Positions 1 through 8,137 of a stretch of 64,000 nt of DNA are shown here, piece by piece. The number at the start of each line of letters is the position of its first letter. Position 1 is the stretch's first letter. A program made the translations under genes and the position numbers. The notes under the pieces were generated by a model, which had not been told where the DNA came from, searched no databases, and saw only the letters and a list, made by a program, of their open reading frames with translations. Where the stretch lies: contig JAGWNT010000003.1 in assembly GCA_028871195.1 (NCBI GenBank), forward strand, positions 1 through 64,000, given 5' to 3'. Source of the stretch: REEB85 sp018971455 (GTDB lineage: Bacteria; Pseudomonadota; Alphaproteobacteria; Acetobacterales; Acetobacteraceae).

Positions 1-1012
1 AGAGCGGCGTGAACATCGCAGTCGGTACCTGCATCATGTGGTAGGAGACGGCGCTGAACCAGTCGAGGTTGGCGAACATCTTCTTGGTCTCTGCCATCAC
101 CGCCTCGATGCGCTCGGCGATTTCGAACATGCGCATCGCGCCGGCTTCGCCCGACAGACGGCGCGCCACCTCCTTGATCACGTGGTTGCGCGGGTCGGCG
201 ATGGTGTAGACGGGATGACCGAAGCCGATCACCACTTCGCGGGCGGCGATGCGGGCGCGGATGTCGGCCTCCGCCTCGCCGGCGGTGGCGTAGCGCTTCT
301 GGATTTCGAAGGCGACCTCGTTGGCGCCACCATGTTTCGGCCCGCGCAGCGCGCCGATGCCCGCGGTGATCGCCGAATACATGTCCGCGCCCGTGCCGGC
401 GACAACCCGGCAGGCGAAGGTCGAGGCGTTGAACTCGTGCTCGGCATAGAGGTTGAGGGAGGTCTGCATCGCCCGCACCCAGGAGTCCGGCGCCTTGCGG
501 CCATGCAGCAAATGCAGGAAATGCCCGGCGATACCGTCATCGTCGGTCTCGACCGCGATGCGGCGGCCGTTCTGGGCGTAGTGATGCCAGTAGAGCAGCA
601 TCGAGCCGAGACAGGCCATCAGCCGGTCGGCGATGTCGCGGGCGCCGGCGTGGTTGTGGTCGTCACGCTCCGGCAGCGCGCAACCCAGGGCAGAGACGCC
701 GGTGCGCATCACATCCATCGGATGCGTCGCCGCCGGCAGCGCTTCCAGCACCGCGCGCACCGCCGCCGGCAAGCCGCGCAGCGCGCGCAGCTTGGCCTTG
801 TAGCCGGCGAGCTCGGCGGTGTTGGGCAGCCGCCCATGCACCAGCAGGTGGGCGATCTCCTCGAACTCGCAGGTCTCGGCGATGTCGAGGATGTCGTAGC
901 CGCGGTAATGCAGGTCGTTGCCGCTGCGCCCGACCGTGCACAGCGCGGTGTTGCCCGCCGGCACGCCGGACAGGGCAACTGACTTCTTCGGCTTGTTGAC
1001 CAGTTCGCTCAT
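1..1012 (-). CDS. prpC: 2-methylcitrate synthase (citrate synthase family), C-terminus cut by window edge
   Basis: Condenses propionyl-CoA with oxaloacetate to 2-methylcitrate, the entry step of the 2-methylcitrate cycle. Translating the minus strand from the ATG at 1012 gives 337 uninterrupted residues, so only a short C-terminal part lies outside the window. Citrate-synthase motifs are visible: HEFNAST, the GPKHGGANEV segment with its catalytic histidine, and GFGHPVY. The start has an AGGAGA Shine-Dalgarno about 7 nt upstream. It follows prpD by 12 nt on the same strand, which favours the methylcitrate rather than the citrate enzyme; on sequence alone a citrate synthase cannot be fully excluded. 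prpB is not in the window. Confidence 0.9.
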   Translation of the reverse strand, partial: MSELVNKPKKSVALSGVPAGNTALCTVGRSGNDLHYRGYDILDIAETCEFEEIAHLLVHGRLPNTAELAGYKAKLRALRGLPAAVRAVLEALPAATHPMDVMRTGVSALGCALPERDDHNHAGARDIADRLMACLGSMLLYWHHYAQNGRRIAVETDDDGIAGHFLHLLHGRKAPDSWVRAMQTSLNLYAEHEFNASTFACRVVAGTGADMYSAITAGIGALRGPKHGGANEVAFEIQKRYATAGEAEADIRARIAAREVVIGFGHPVYTIADPRNHVIKEVARRLSGEAGAMRMFEIAERIEAVMAETKKMFANLDWFSAVSYHMMQVPTAMFTPL

Positions 1013-1024
1013 CGAAGACTCTCC

Positions 1025-2524
1025 TCAGAAGATGCCGGGCTTGCCCGCCGCCAGCGTGCCCGCCGGCAGCGCCACGTTGAGCAGGTGCAGCTCGCCTGCC
1101 GCCAGCTGGGCGAGGTTCTCCGCCGCCTCGATGAAACGGTTGGCCTCGCGCGCGCTGATGATGCCGTCGGTCAGGGTGCGGAACTTGCGGATATAATCGG
1201 CGCGGCCGAAGGGCCTGGCGCCGAGCGGATGGGCGTTGGCGACCGCAAGCTCATCGACCAGCGTGCTGCCGTCCTTCATCAGCACTTCCACCCGTCCGCC
1301 GAAGGCCAGCTCGTTCGGGTCGCGCGAATGGTAGCGCCGGGTCCATTCGGCATCCTCGCGGGTCTCGATCTTGTGCCACAGCGCCACCGTGTCGGCGCGC
1401 CGCGCGCGCCGGGGCGCGTAGCTGTCCACATGGTGCCACCGCCCGTCCTGCAGGGCGACGGCGAAGATGTACATGATGGAGTGGTCGAGCGTCTCGCGGC
1501 TCGCCTTGGGGTCCATCTTCTGGGGATCGTTGGCGCCGGTGCCGATGACGTAGTGGGTGTGGTGGCTGGTGTGCAGGATTATCTTCTCGATCTGGCCGGG
1601 ATCGGCGATGCGCTCGCGCATGCGGAAGGCGAGATCGATCAGCGCCTGGCTCTGGTACTCGGCGCTATGTTCCTTGGTGTAGCTGTCCAGGATGGCGCGC
1701 TTGGCTTCGCCCGCCTCCGGCAGCGGCACCTCGTAATGGGCGTTCGGCCCGTCGAGCATCCAGGCCACCACGCTGTCCTCGCCCTCATAGATCGGGCTCG
1801 GCGCACCTTCCCCGCGCATCACGCGATCGACCGCCTCGATGGCGAGCTTGCCGGCATGGGCGGGGGCATAGGCCTTCCACGAGCTGATCTCGCCCTTGCG
1901 GGACTGGCGCGTGGTGAAGCTGACATGCACCGCCTGCTGCACCGCCTGGTAGATCACCTCCTGCTTCAGGCCGAGCAGCGTGCCGATGCCGGCGGCCTGA
2001 GCCGGGCAGAGATGGGCGATGTGGTCGATCTTGTGCTCGTGCAGGCAGATCGCGCGCACCAGGTCGATATGGATCTCGTAGCCGGTGGCGATGCCGCGGA
2101 TGAGGTCGCGGCCGGATTTCCCCATCGTCTGCGCCACCGCCAGGATCGGCGGGATGTTGTCGCCGGGGTGGGAGTAATCGGCGGCGAGGAAGGTGTCGTG
2201 CATGTCGAGCTCGCGCACCGCGGTGCCGTTCGCCCATGCCGCCCATTCGGGGCTGACGCGCTTGCCGGCGGGGACGCCGAAGACCGTTGCGCCATCCTTG
2301 CGGGGATGGCCGAGCGCCATGTCACGCGCCGAGACCACCGGGCGGCGGTTGATGGCGGCGATGGCGACGGAGGCATTGTCGATCACGCGGTTGATGATCA
2401 TCGCCGCACTGTCCTTCGGCACCGCCACGCGGTCCGCGGCGACGCCGGCGATCTTCCAGGCGAGCTGGTCCTCGCGGGGGAGATGCGACTTGGACGGAAA
2501 AACCTTGAGCGTATGCCGTTTCAT
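1025..2524 (-). CDS. prpD: 2-methylcitrate dehydratase (MmgE/PrpD family)
   Basis: Dehydrates 2-methylcitrate towards 2-methylaconitate in propionate catabolism. The product is 499 residues, the family's usual length, and carries MmgE/PrpD hallmarks: an N-terminal all-helical half with RELDMHDTFLAADYSHPGDN (about 105-125) and HIAHLCPAQAAGIGTLLGLK, and a C-terminal half with GRVEVLMKDGS. It is the first gene of a minus-strand pair with prpC (12-nt gap) and is divergent from the amidohydrolase gene at 2654; the 129-nt gap must hold both promoters. The Shine-Dalgarno AGGAG lies just upstream of the ATG. No regulator (PrpR/GntR) is visible in the window. Confidence 0.93.
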   Translation of the reverse strand: MKRHTLKVFPSKSHLPREDQLAWKIAGVAADRVAVPKDSAAMIINRVIDNASVAIAAINRRPVVSARDMALGHPRKDGATVFGVPAGKRVSPEWAAWANGTAVRELDMHDTFLAADYSHPGDNIPPILAVAQTMGKSGRDLIRGIATGYEIHIDLVRAICLHEHKIDHIAHLCPAQAAGIGTLLGLKQEVIYQAVQQAVHVSFTTRQSRKGEISSWKAYAPAHAGKLAIEAVDRVMRGEGAPSPIYEGEDSVVAWMLDGPNAHYEVPLPEAGEAKRAILDSYTKEHSAEYQSQALIDLAFRMRERIADPGQIEKIILHTSHHTHYVIGTGANDPQKMDPKASRETLDHSIMYIFAVALQDGRWHHVDSYAPRRARRADTVALWHKIETREDAEWTRRYHSRDPNELAFGGRVEVLMKDGSTLVDELAVANAHPLGARPFGRADYIRKFRTLTDGIISAREANRFIEAAENLAQLAAGELHLLNVALPAGTLAAGKPGIF

Positions 2525-2653
2525 GCGGAACTCCTCCGTGATGCGCCCCGATCGGGATTGGCGGCGGCCGCGGCGCGGTCTAGCGTTGCAATGTTCCTAG
2601 GGTCGCGCGCGCGCCTCGGCAAGACGGGCCTCCGCATGAGGATACATATATAA

Positions 2654-4015
2654 GTGTCATCGCCATTTGATCGCGTCTTTCTGGGCGACGTTGTGACCAC
2701 CAGCGCCATCCTGCGCGGCGGCTACGTGGCGCTGCGCGGCGAGAGCATCGCGGCCATCGGCGCCGGCACCCCGCCCCCTGCCGCCGAGACGATCGATCAT
2801 TCCGGCCGGCTGATCCTGCCCGGACTCGTCGATGGCCACATGCACACCTCCTCGGCGATCGGCTGGGCGGGCATCGATGGCGCGACGCGCAGCGCCGCGG
2901 CCGGCGGCGTCACCACCTGCGTCGACATGCCCTATGACGTGCCGCTGCCGGTGACGGATGAGGGATTGCTCGCCGAGAAGATCGGCTGGGTGAGCCGCCT
3001 CGCCCATGTCGACATGGCGCTCTACGGCACCATCCGCAAAAGCGGCGGCATCGACGCCATCGCCGGTCTTGCCGCCGCGGGCGTCTCGGCCTTCAAGCTC
3101 TCCACCTATGAATATGATGCCGTGCGCTTCCCGCGCATCGACCACCCGACCATGGTGGCCGCCTTCACCGCGATCGCCCGGACCGGGCTGCCGGTGGCGG
3201 TTCATAACGAGGACCAGGAACTCGTCGAGCGGCTGACGGCGGAGGCAAAGGCCGCCGGGCAGACCGGGGCCATCATGCATGGCCGCACCCGCCCGCCGCT
3301 GGCCGAGACCATGGCCGACCAGGAGATCTTCGAAATCGGCCTGGCCACCGGCGCGCATGTGCACATCGCCCATTCCTCGCTGGCGCGCGGCTTCGACATC
3401 GCGCACGCCTTCCGCGCCCAGGGCGGCCAGGCCACCGGCGAGACCTGCATCCATTATCTTTGCATGACGGAGGATGATCTCGTGCGCCTCGGCGGGCGCG
3501 GCAAATGCAACCCGCCCTTCCGCGCCGCCGAGGAGGTGGCGCGGATGTGGGAGTGCCTGCTCGCCGACCAGATCGCCTATGTCTCGACCGATCACGCCCC
3601 CTGGCCGATCGGGCGGAAGGGCTCGCCCGACATCTTCGCCAACGGCGCCGGCCTGACCGGCTTGCAGAGTTTCGCCCCGTTGATGTTCACTCTGCTCGAC
3701 GAGCGCGGGCTGTCGCCCACGCTGATGGCCACCTACTGCGCCGAACGAAGTGCGAAACTGCACGGGCTGTGGCCGAGGAAGGGAGCGATCCGGGTGGGCA
3801 GCGATTGCGATCTGGTGGTGCTGGAACGCGCCGAGTACGCCTTCGACGAGGCGACGATCACCGATCGCCCCGAGATGCGCTGGTCGCCCTATCACGGCCG
3901 GCCGATGCGCGCGCTGGTCGCCGCGACGGTGTTGCGCGGCCGCACCATCTGGGATGGCAGCCAGGTGCTGGCGACGCCCGGCAGCGGGCGCTTCGTCCGC
4001 CGCGAGGCTCGGTGA
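2654..4015 (+). CDS. Cyclic amidohydrolase, allantoinase/dihydropyrimidinase (hydantoinase) type
   Basis: A 453-residue metal-dependent amidohydrolase that should open a cyclic amide ring (allantoin, hydantoin or dihydropyrimidine). Visible metal-site features are GHMH (H62, H64), the candidate carboxylated lysine in SAFKLST, then VHNED, HIAHSS and STDHAPW. The start is a GTG preceded by GAGGA about 11 nt away; there is no in-frame ATG that would keep the N-terminal beta-sandwich. The stop is followed after one base by the carbamoyl hydrolase start, so the two are co-transcribed and likely act in sequence. The family does not let me choose between allantoinase and hydantoinase; the partner gene favours a ureido product that is then decarbamoylated. 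Confidence 0.8.
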   Translation: MSSPFDRVFLGDVVTTSAILRGGYVALRGESIAAIGAGTPPPAAETIDHSGRLILPGLVDGHMHTSSAIGWAGIDGATRSAAAGGVTTCVDMPYDVPLPVTDEGLLAEKIGWVSRLAHVDMALYGTIRKSGGIDAIAGLAAAGVSAFKLSTYEYDAVRFPRIDHPTMVAAFTAIARTGLPVAVHNEDQELVERLTAEAKAAGQTGAIMHGRTRPPLAETMADQEIFEIGLATGAHVHIAHSSLARGFDIAHAFRAQGGQATGETCIHYLCMTEDDLVRLGGRGKCNPPFRAAEEVARMWECLLADQIAYVSTDHAPWPIGRKGSPDIFANGAGLTGLQSFAPLMFTLLDERGLSPTLMATYCAERSAKLHGLWPRKGAIRVGSDCDLVVLERAEYAFDEATITDRPEMRWSPYHGRPMRALVAATVLRGRTIWDGSQVLATPGSGRFVRREAR

Positions 4016-4016
4016 C

Positions 4017-4961
4017 ATGACCCGCATCCTGCGCGTCGCCGGCGCCCAGATGGGTCCGACGCAGCGCGACGATCCGCGCGCCCGCACGCTCGGACGGCTG
4101 ATCGGCCTGCTCGAACGCGCCGCCTCCCAGGGGGCGCGGCTGGTGGTGTTTCCCGAACTGGCCTTCACCACCTTCTTCCCCCGCTGGTTCTACGCCGACG
4201 CCGCCGCGCTCGATCCGTTCTTCGAGAGCGCGATGCCCAACCCCGCCGTGCAGCCCTTGTTCGACCGCGCGCGCGCCCTCGAGGTCGGCTTCTCCATCGG
4301 CTATGCCGAGACCGCGGCCGATGGGCGGCGTTTCAACAGCGCCGTGCTGGTCGGGCCGGATGGGGCGCTGATCGGCAAGTATCGCAAGGTCCATCTGCCG
4401 GGCACGGTGGAGCCGCGGCCGGGGGCGCGGTTCCAGCAGCTCGAGAAGCGCTATTTCTCCTACGGCGATCTCGGCTTTCCGACCTTCCGCGCGCCGGATG
4501 CGCTGGGCGGCGGCGTGCTCGGCATGCTGATCTGCAACGACCGGCGCTGGCCCGAGGCGTGGCGCGTGCTCGGGCTGCGCGGGGTGGAACTGGTCTGCAT
4601 CGGCTACAACTCGGCGGCCTACGACCCCAATGGCGGCGAGGGCGAGGATGCGGGGCTGCGCACCTTCCACTCCCAGCTCGTCGCCCAGGCCAACGCCTAC
4701 ATGAACGCCACCTGGGCGGTCGCCGTCGCCAAGGCGGGCGATGAGGACGGCTCGGGGCTGATCGGCGGCTCGTGCATCGTCGATCCGGACGGGCGCATCG
4801 TGGTCGAGGCGCAAACGCTGGAGGACGAGGTGATCCTCGCCGACTGCAACCTCGATGCCTGCCTGCAGGGGCGCGCCAAGATGTTCAATTTCGCCGCCCA
4901 TCGCCGCCCGGACTCCTACGGCCCGATCACCGGCCAGGTGGGCGCGACGCCGCCGGACTGA
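4017..4961 (+). CDS. N-carbamoyl-amino-acid amidohydrolase (nitrilase superfamily)
   Basis: Hydrolyses an N-carbamoyl (ureido) acid to the amine, CO2 and ammonia. The 314-residue protein shows the nitrilase catalytic triad E47 (VFPELAF), K124 (YRKVHLPG) and C173 (LICNDRRWPE), nearly the same numbering as known N-carbamoyl-D-amino-acid hydrolases (E47, K127, C172). RRWPEAWR after the cysteine is also typical of that subgroup. The chosen ATG is one base after the stop of the upstream cyclic amidohydrolase; longer in-frame starts would lie inside that gene. Beta-ureidopropionase is the main alternative. Together the pair is a ring-opening plus decarbamoylation route that releases ammonia. Confidence 0.85.
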   Translation: MTRILRVAGAQMGPTQRDDPRARTLGRLIGLLERAASQGARLVVFPELAFTTFFPRWFYADAAALDPFFESAMPNPAVQPLFDRARALEVGFSIGYAETAADGRRFNSAVLVGPDGALIGKYRKVHLPGTVEPRPGARFQQLEKRYFSYGDLGFPTFRAPDALGGGVLGMLICNDRRWPEAWRVLGLRGVELVCIGYNSAAYDPNGGEGEDAGLRTFHSQLVAQANAYMNATWAVAVAKAGDEDGSGLIGGSCIVDPDGRIVVEAQTLEDEVILADCNLDACLQGRAKMFNFAAHRRPDSYGPITGQVGATPPD

Positions 4962-5137
4962 GCCGCGCCGCGGCGTTAGGCTCGGGTTAGGCTTTGGCGC
5001 GTATGGCTGGGCGGGACCGCATGACGCGGCGCATCCCGGCAGGAAAATCCCGCCGATCGGCTTCCCCCCCGGGCCCGGCCTGCCCCGCGCCGCGCGGCGT
5101 TCGCCGCAGCCCGGCCCATCCCGCAAGAGGTTCACCG

Positions 5138-5311
5138 ATGAGCATTTCCGCCCTCTCCGGCCCCGCCCTCCATCATGCCGCGCCGCCGCCGGCGCCTGCC
5201 ACCGCCCGCGCCACCGACAATGACGGCGATGGCGACAACGGCAAGGCCGACGCCGCCACCGCCGCCGCGCCGCCCGCCGCCAGCGGCCGCGCGGTCGATA
5301 TCAGGGCCTGA
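5138..5311 (+). CDS. Small Ala/Pro/Asp-rich protein (57 aa), unknown function
   Basis: A short reading frame with a clear AAGAGG Shine-Dalgarno 7 nt before the ATG. The product has a hydrophobic-neutral start (MSISALSGPAL), an Ala/Pro linker, then an acidic DNDGDGDNGK stretch and an Ala-rich tail. No transmembrane segment, signal peptide or cysteine. Short Ala/Pro proteins with a DNDGD-type acidic patch recur in alphaproteobacterial genomes, but I do not know a function. It sits alone between the carbamoylase gene and a strong hairpin at 5379. Small size and biased composition mean a spurious frame remains possible; the ribosome-binding site is the main support. Confidence 0.5.
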   Translation: MSISALSGPALHHAAPPPAPATARATDNDGDGDNGKADAATAAAPPAASGRAVDIRA

Positions 5312-5378
5312 CGCCGCCGGCGGCACGCCGCCACTTGGAAACAGCTTGATCGGCGGCGCGTACGGCGTCACATGTTGC

Positions 5379-5404
5379 GGCGCGGCGAAGCTCTTCGCCG
5401 CGCC
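5379..5404 (+). terminator. Perfect 12-bp inverted repeat, terminator-like hairpin just upstream of the DUF983 gene
   Basis: GGCGCGGCGAAG (5379-5390) is followed after only 2 nt by its exact complement CTTCGCCGCGCC (5393-5404). It could terminate transcription from the small upstream gene, although there is no T tract. It ends 4 nt before the ATG at 5409, so if that ATG is used the hairpin would bury its ribosome-binding site. The in-frame ATG at 5511 avoids the problem. Confidence 0.5.
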
Positions 5405-5408
5405 CGGC

Positions 5409-5849
5409 ATGAAAGCACCGACCTTGTCCCAGGCCCTCCCCGTCCGCTGGCAACCCGATCGTGCGCCCAAGGCGACGCCCTGGCCGGTGCCGTCGCTGGC
5501 GAGTGCGATGGCGCGCGGCTTCGCCGGGCGCTGCCCCGCCTGCGGAACGACGCGGCTGTTCTGCGGCTATCTGCGCGTGGTCGACGCCTGCGGCGCCTGC
5601 GGCGCGCCGCTCGGCGAATTGCGCGCCGATGATGCTCCGCCCTATTTCACCATCGCCATCGTCGGGCACATCATCATCCTCGGCATGCTGATGCTGGAGA
5701 AGGCCGCGTCGCCTCCGCTCTGGGTGCATGCGGCGATCTGGCTGCCGCTGACAACCATCCTGTCGCTCACCCTGCTGCGGCCGATCAAGGGGGCCACGGT
5801 CGGGCTGATGCTGAAGCTCGGGATGTTCAAATCCGATACGGATGGCTGA
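5409..5849 (+). CDS. DUF983 family membrane protein
   Basis: A 146-residue protein with the DUF983 pattern: GRCPACG and, about 20 residues later, CGACG (two CxxC pairs, probably a zinc ribbon), then two transmembrane segments (FTIAIVGHIIILGMLML and a second from about LWVHAAIWLPLTTILSL). It ends RPIKGATVGLMLKLGMF. Function is unknown; members are widespread in Alphaproteobacteria. It overlaps the UPF0262 gene by 8 nt, so they are probably co-transcribed. The start is uncertain: 5409 gives the length used here, while an in-frame ATG at 5511 gives 112 residues and escapes the hairpin at 5379-5404. Confidence 0.75.
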   Translation: MKAPTLSQALPVRWQPDRAPKATPWPVPSLASAMARGFAGRCPACGTTRLFCGYLRVVDACGACGAPLGELRADDAPPYFTIAIVGHIIILGMLMLEKAASPPLWVHAAIWLPLTTILSLTLLRPIKGATVGLMLKLGMFKSDTDG

Positions 5850-6342
5850 AGCCGCGCAACCCGCGGGCCTCGCATTCCGCCTGGCGCGCATCGCGCTCGA
5901 GGGCGAGGCGTTGACGCGCCTTTCGCCGATGCTGGAGGCCGATCGCGCCCAGGCGGTGGCCGACCTGCTGGTGGAGAACAGCTTCGCCCCGACCGGCCAG
6001 GAGGCCGAGCCGGGTCCCTACGGGCTGCATCTTTCCATCCAGGAGGGCCGGCTCGTCTTCGATATCCGCCGGCCCGACGACAGCGCCCTGCGCACGCTGG
6101 TGCTGTCCCTCGGCCCGTTCCGCGGGCTGATCAAGGACTACCAGATGCTGGTGGACAGCCACCTCATGGCGCTCGAGGAGGGCCGCGAGGCGCGCATCCA
6201 GGCAATCGACATGGGGCGCCGCGGATTGCACAATGAAGGGGCGGCGCTGATGCGGTCGCGCCTCGCCGGCAAAGTGGAAATCGACTTCGAAACCGCCCGC
6301 CGGCTGTTCACCCTGGTTTGCGTGTTGCATCAACGCATCTGA
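5842..6342 (+). CDS. UPF0262 family protein
   Basis: The 166-residue product matches the alphaproteobacterial UPF0262 family along its length: VADLLVENSFAP, GPYGLHLSIQEGRLVFDI, SLGPFRGLIKDYQML, then IDMGRRGLHNEG and a C-terminal RRLFTLVCVLH. The family has no established function. No membrane segment or metal motif is seen, so it is predicted cytoplasmic. It overlaps the DUF983 gene by 8 nt and is followed after 18 nt by mtnA. The start ATG lies inside the DUF983 coding end (translational coupling likely). Confidence 0.88.
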   Translation: MAEAAQPAGLAFRLARIALEGEALTRLSPMLEADRAQAVADLLVENSFAPTGQEAEPGPYGLHLSIQEGRLVFDIRRPDDSALRTLVLSLGPFRGLIKDYQMLVDSHLMALEEGREARIQAIDMGRRGLHNEGAALMRSRLAGKVEIDFETARRLFTLVCVLHQRI

Positions 6343-6360
6343 TCAATATGTTGATATAAA

Positions 6361-7467
6361 ATGAAAATAGACGGAACGCCCTACCGCAGCATCTGGGTGG
6401 ACGGCCATGATGGATGGTCGGTGCGGATTATCGACCAGACCCGCCTGCCCTGGGCGCTCGAGATTCTGCGCCTGGCCGAGCTGGCCGACGCGGCGCACGC
6501 CATCCGGGCCATGCAGGTGCGCGGCGCGCCGCTGATCGGCGCCACGGCGGCATTCGGCCTGTGCCTCGCGCTGCGCGCCGATGCGTCGGACATGGCAATG
6601 GAGCGAGACGCGGCGATCCTGGCCGCAACGCGGCCGACCGCGGTCAATCTGCATTGGGCGGTGGCGCGCATGCTCGCCCGGCTGCGCCCGCTGCCCGCCG
6701 CGCTGCGCGTCGCCGCCGCCTATGCCGAGGCGCAGGCCATCGCCGACGAGGATGTGGCGATGTGCCAGGCGATCGGCCAGCACGGCGTCGGCCTGATCGG
6801 CGACATCGCCGCGCGCACCGGCCAGCGGGTCAACGTGCTGACGCATTGCAATGCCGGCTGGCTGGCCACCGTCGACTGGGGCACCGCGCTGTCGCCGATC
6901 TACGCCGCCCACGAACAGGGCATCGATGTGCATGTCTGGGTGGACGAGACGCGCCCGCGCAACCAGGGGGCGGCGCTGACCGCCTATGAGCTGGGCAAGC
7001 ACGGCATCGCCCACACCGTCATAGTGGACAATGCCGGCGGCCATCTGATGCAGCACGGCATGGTCGATCTGGTGATCGTCGGCGCCGACCGGGTTACGCG
7101 CGAGGGCGATGTCGCCAACAAGATCGGCACCTATCTCAAGGCGCTGGCGGCGCACGACAATGGTGTGCCGTTCTGGGTCGCCCTACCCTCCTCCACGATC
7201 GACTGGTCGATCGCCGACGGCATCGGCGAGATCCCGATCGAGGAGCGGGCGGCGAGCGAGGTGGCGCTGCTGACCGGCCGGGCGCTGGACGGCACCATCG
7301 CCACGATCCGGGTGATGCCGCCGGGCAGCGACGCCGCCAACCCCGCCTTCGACGTGACGCCGGCGCGCCTGGTCAGCGGGCTGATCACCGAGCGCGGCCG
7401 CTGTGCCGCGAGCGAGGCCGGGCTGCGCGCGCTGTTTCCGGATCACGCGATGCAGCCGGCCGCGTGA
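6361..7467 (+). CDS. mtnA: S-methyl-5-thioribose-1-phosphate isomerase
   Basis: Isomerises methylthioribose-1-phosphate to methylthioribulose-1-phosphate in the methionine salvage pathway (related to eIF2B subunits). The 368-residue protein has QVRGAPLIGATAAFG near the N-terminus, the catalytic cysteine C163 in THCNAGWLAT, DETRPRNQGAALTAYEL, and the catalytic aspartate D243 in VGADRV followed by EGDVANKIGTY. No other mtn gene is nearby, so the rest of the salvage pathway must be elsewhere. The 18-nt spacer from UPF0262 is AT-rich with ATCAAC...GTTGAT repeats and no strong Shine-Dalgarno; the ATG at 6361 is nevertheless the only start that keeps the N-terminal domain. Confidence 0.95.
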   Translation: MKIDGTPYRSIWVDGHDGWSVRIIDQTRLPWALEILRLAELADAAHAIRAMQVRGAPLIGATAAFGLCLALRADASDMAMERDAAILAATRPTAVNLHWAVARMLARLRPLPAALRVAAAYAEAQAIADEDVAMCQAIGQHGVGLIGDIAARTGQRVNVLTHCNAGWLATVDWGTALSPIYAAHEQGIDVHVWVDETRPRNQGAALTAYELGKHGIAHTVIVDNAGGHLMQHGMVDLVIVGADRVTREGDVANKIGTYLKALAAHDNGVPFWVALPSSTIDWSIADGIGEIPIEERAASEVALLTGRALDGTIATIRVMPPGSDAANPAFDVTPARLVSGLITERGRCAASEAGLRALFPDHAMQPAA

Positions 7468-7557
7468 GCGGGGTTCTCGCGCGGGCGCGGATGCGGCATT
7501 GTGCCGGGACAAGGCGGGGAAACGCGCGCGCGTGACGCACGGAAAGTGACGCATTAA

Positions 7558-8133
7558 GTGACCCATTTCTGGGCCGAATGGGGCGGTTTCGCCTATGTGG
7601 CGGCCTTCCTGTGGTCGTTCTTCGAGGGGGAGACCTTCGTCCTGCTGGCCGCCGCGGTGGGGCGCTCCACCCGGCTGGTCGATCCATGGCTGCTGTTCGC
7701 CTGCGTCTGGCTCGGCTCATTTGCCGGCGACCAGCTCTGGTTCGCCCTCGGCGGGCGGTTCGGGCCGCGCATCCTGCGCCGTTTCGCGGGTGCCGAGCGG
7801 CGCATCGCCCAGGTCCATCGCGTGCTGGAGCGCTACGGCGCGCTGTTCGTGCTGAGCTACCGCTTCGCCTATGGCGTGCGCAACATCGCCGCCGCGGCCT
7901 GCGGGGTGGCGGGCATGAACCGCACCCGCTTCGCCCTGCTCAATCTCGCCGCGGCCGGCATCTGGGCGGCGACCTTCGTCGCCTGCGGGTGGTGGATCGC
8001 CGCCTGGCTTGGCGCGCGCTGGATGTACCGCCTGCTGGGCGGCATCGGGCTGGTGGCGATGCTGGTGATCGCATGGCGCGCCTGGCGCGGGCGGCTGTCC
8101 AGCCCGGCCGCGTCCAACGCCGCGGCACCCTGA
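7558..8133 (+). CDS. DedA (SNARE-associated/VTT) family membrane protein
   Basis: A 191-residue inner-membrane protein of the DedA/VTT-domain family, implicated in lipid flipping and envelope homeostasis. Features seen are an acidic residue in the first hydrophobic segment (WSFFEGETFVLLAAAVG), GSFAGDQLWFALGGRFG, and the family's re-entrant motif SYRFAYGVRNIAAAACGVAGM, followed by two to three hydrophobic helices. The start is GTG at 7558, since no in-frame ATG is available. A 90-nt gap separates it from mtnA. The DUF2272 lipoprotein gene begins 4 nt after its stop, so the two are likely one transcript. Confidence 0.85.
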   Translation: MTHFWAEWGGFAYVAAFLWSFFEGETFVLLAAAVGRSTRLVDPWLLFACVWLGSFAGDQLWFALGGRFGPRILRRFAGAERRIAQVHRVLERYGALFVLSYRFAYGVRNIAAAACGVAGMNRTRFALLNLAAAGIWAATFVACGWWIAAWLGARWMYRLLGGIGLVAMLVIAWRAWRGRLSSPAASNAAAP

Positions 8134-8137
8134 GCGC

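Noticed and set aside
6331..6360. Riboswitch or leader structure before mtnA
   Set aside because: The 18-nt spacer is too short for any known riboswitch; only small ATCAAC/GTTGAT repeats are seen.
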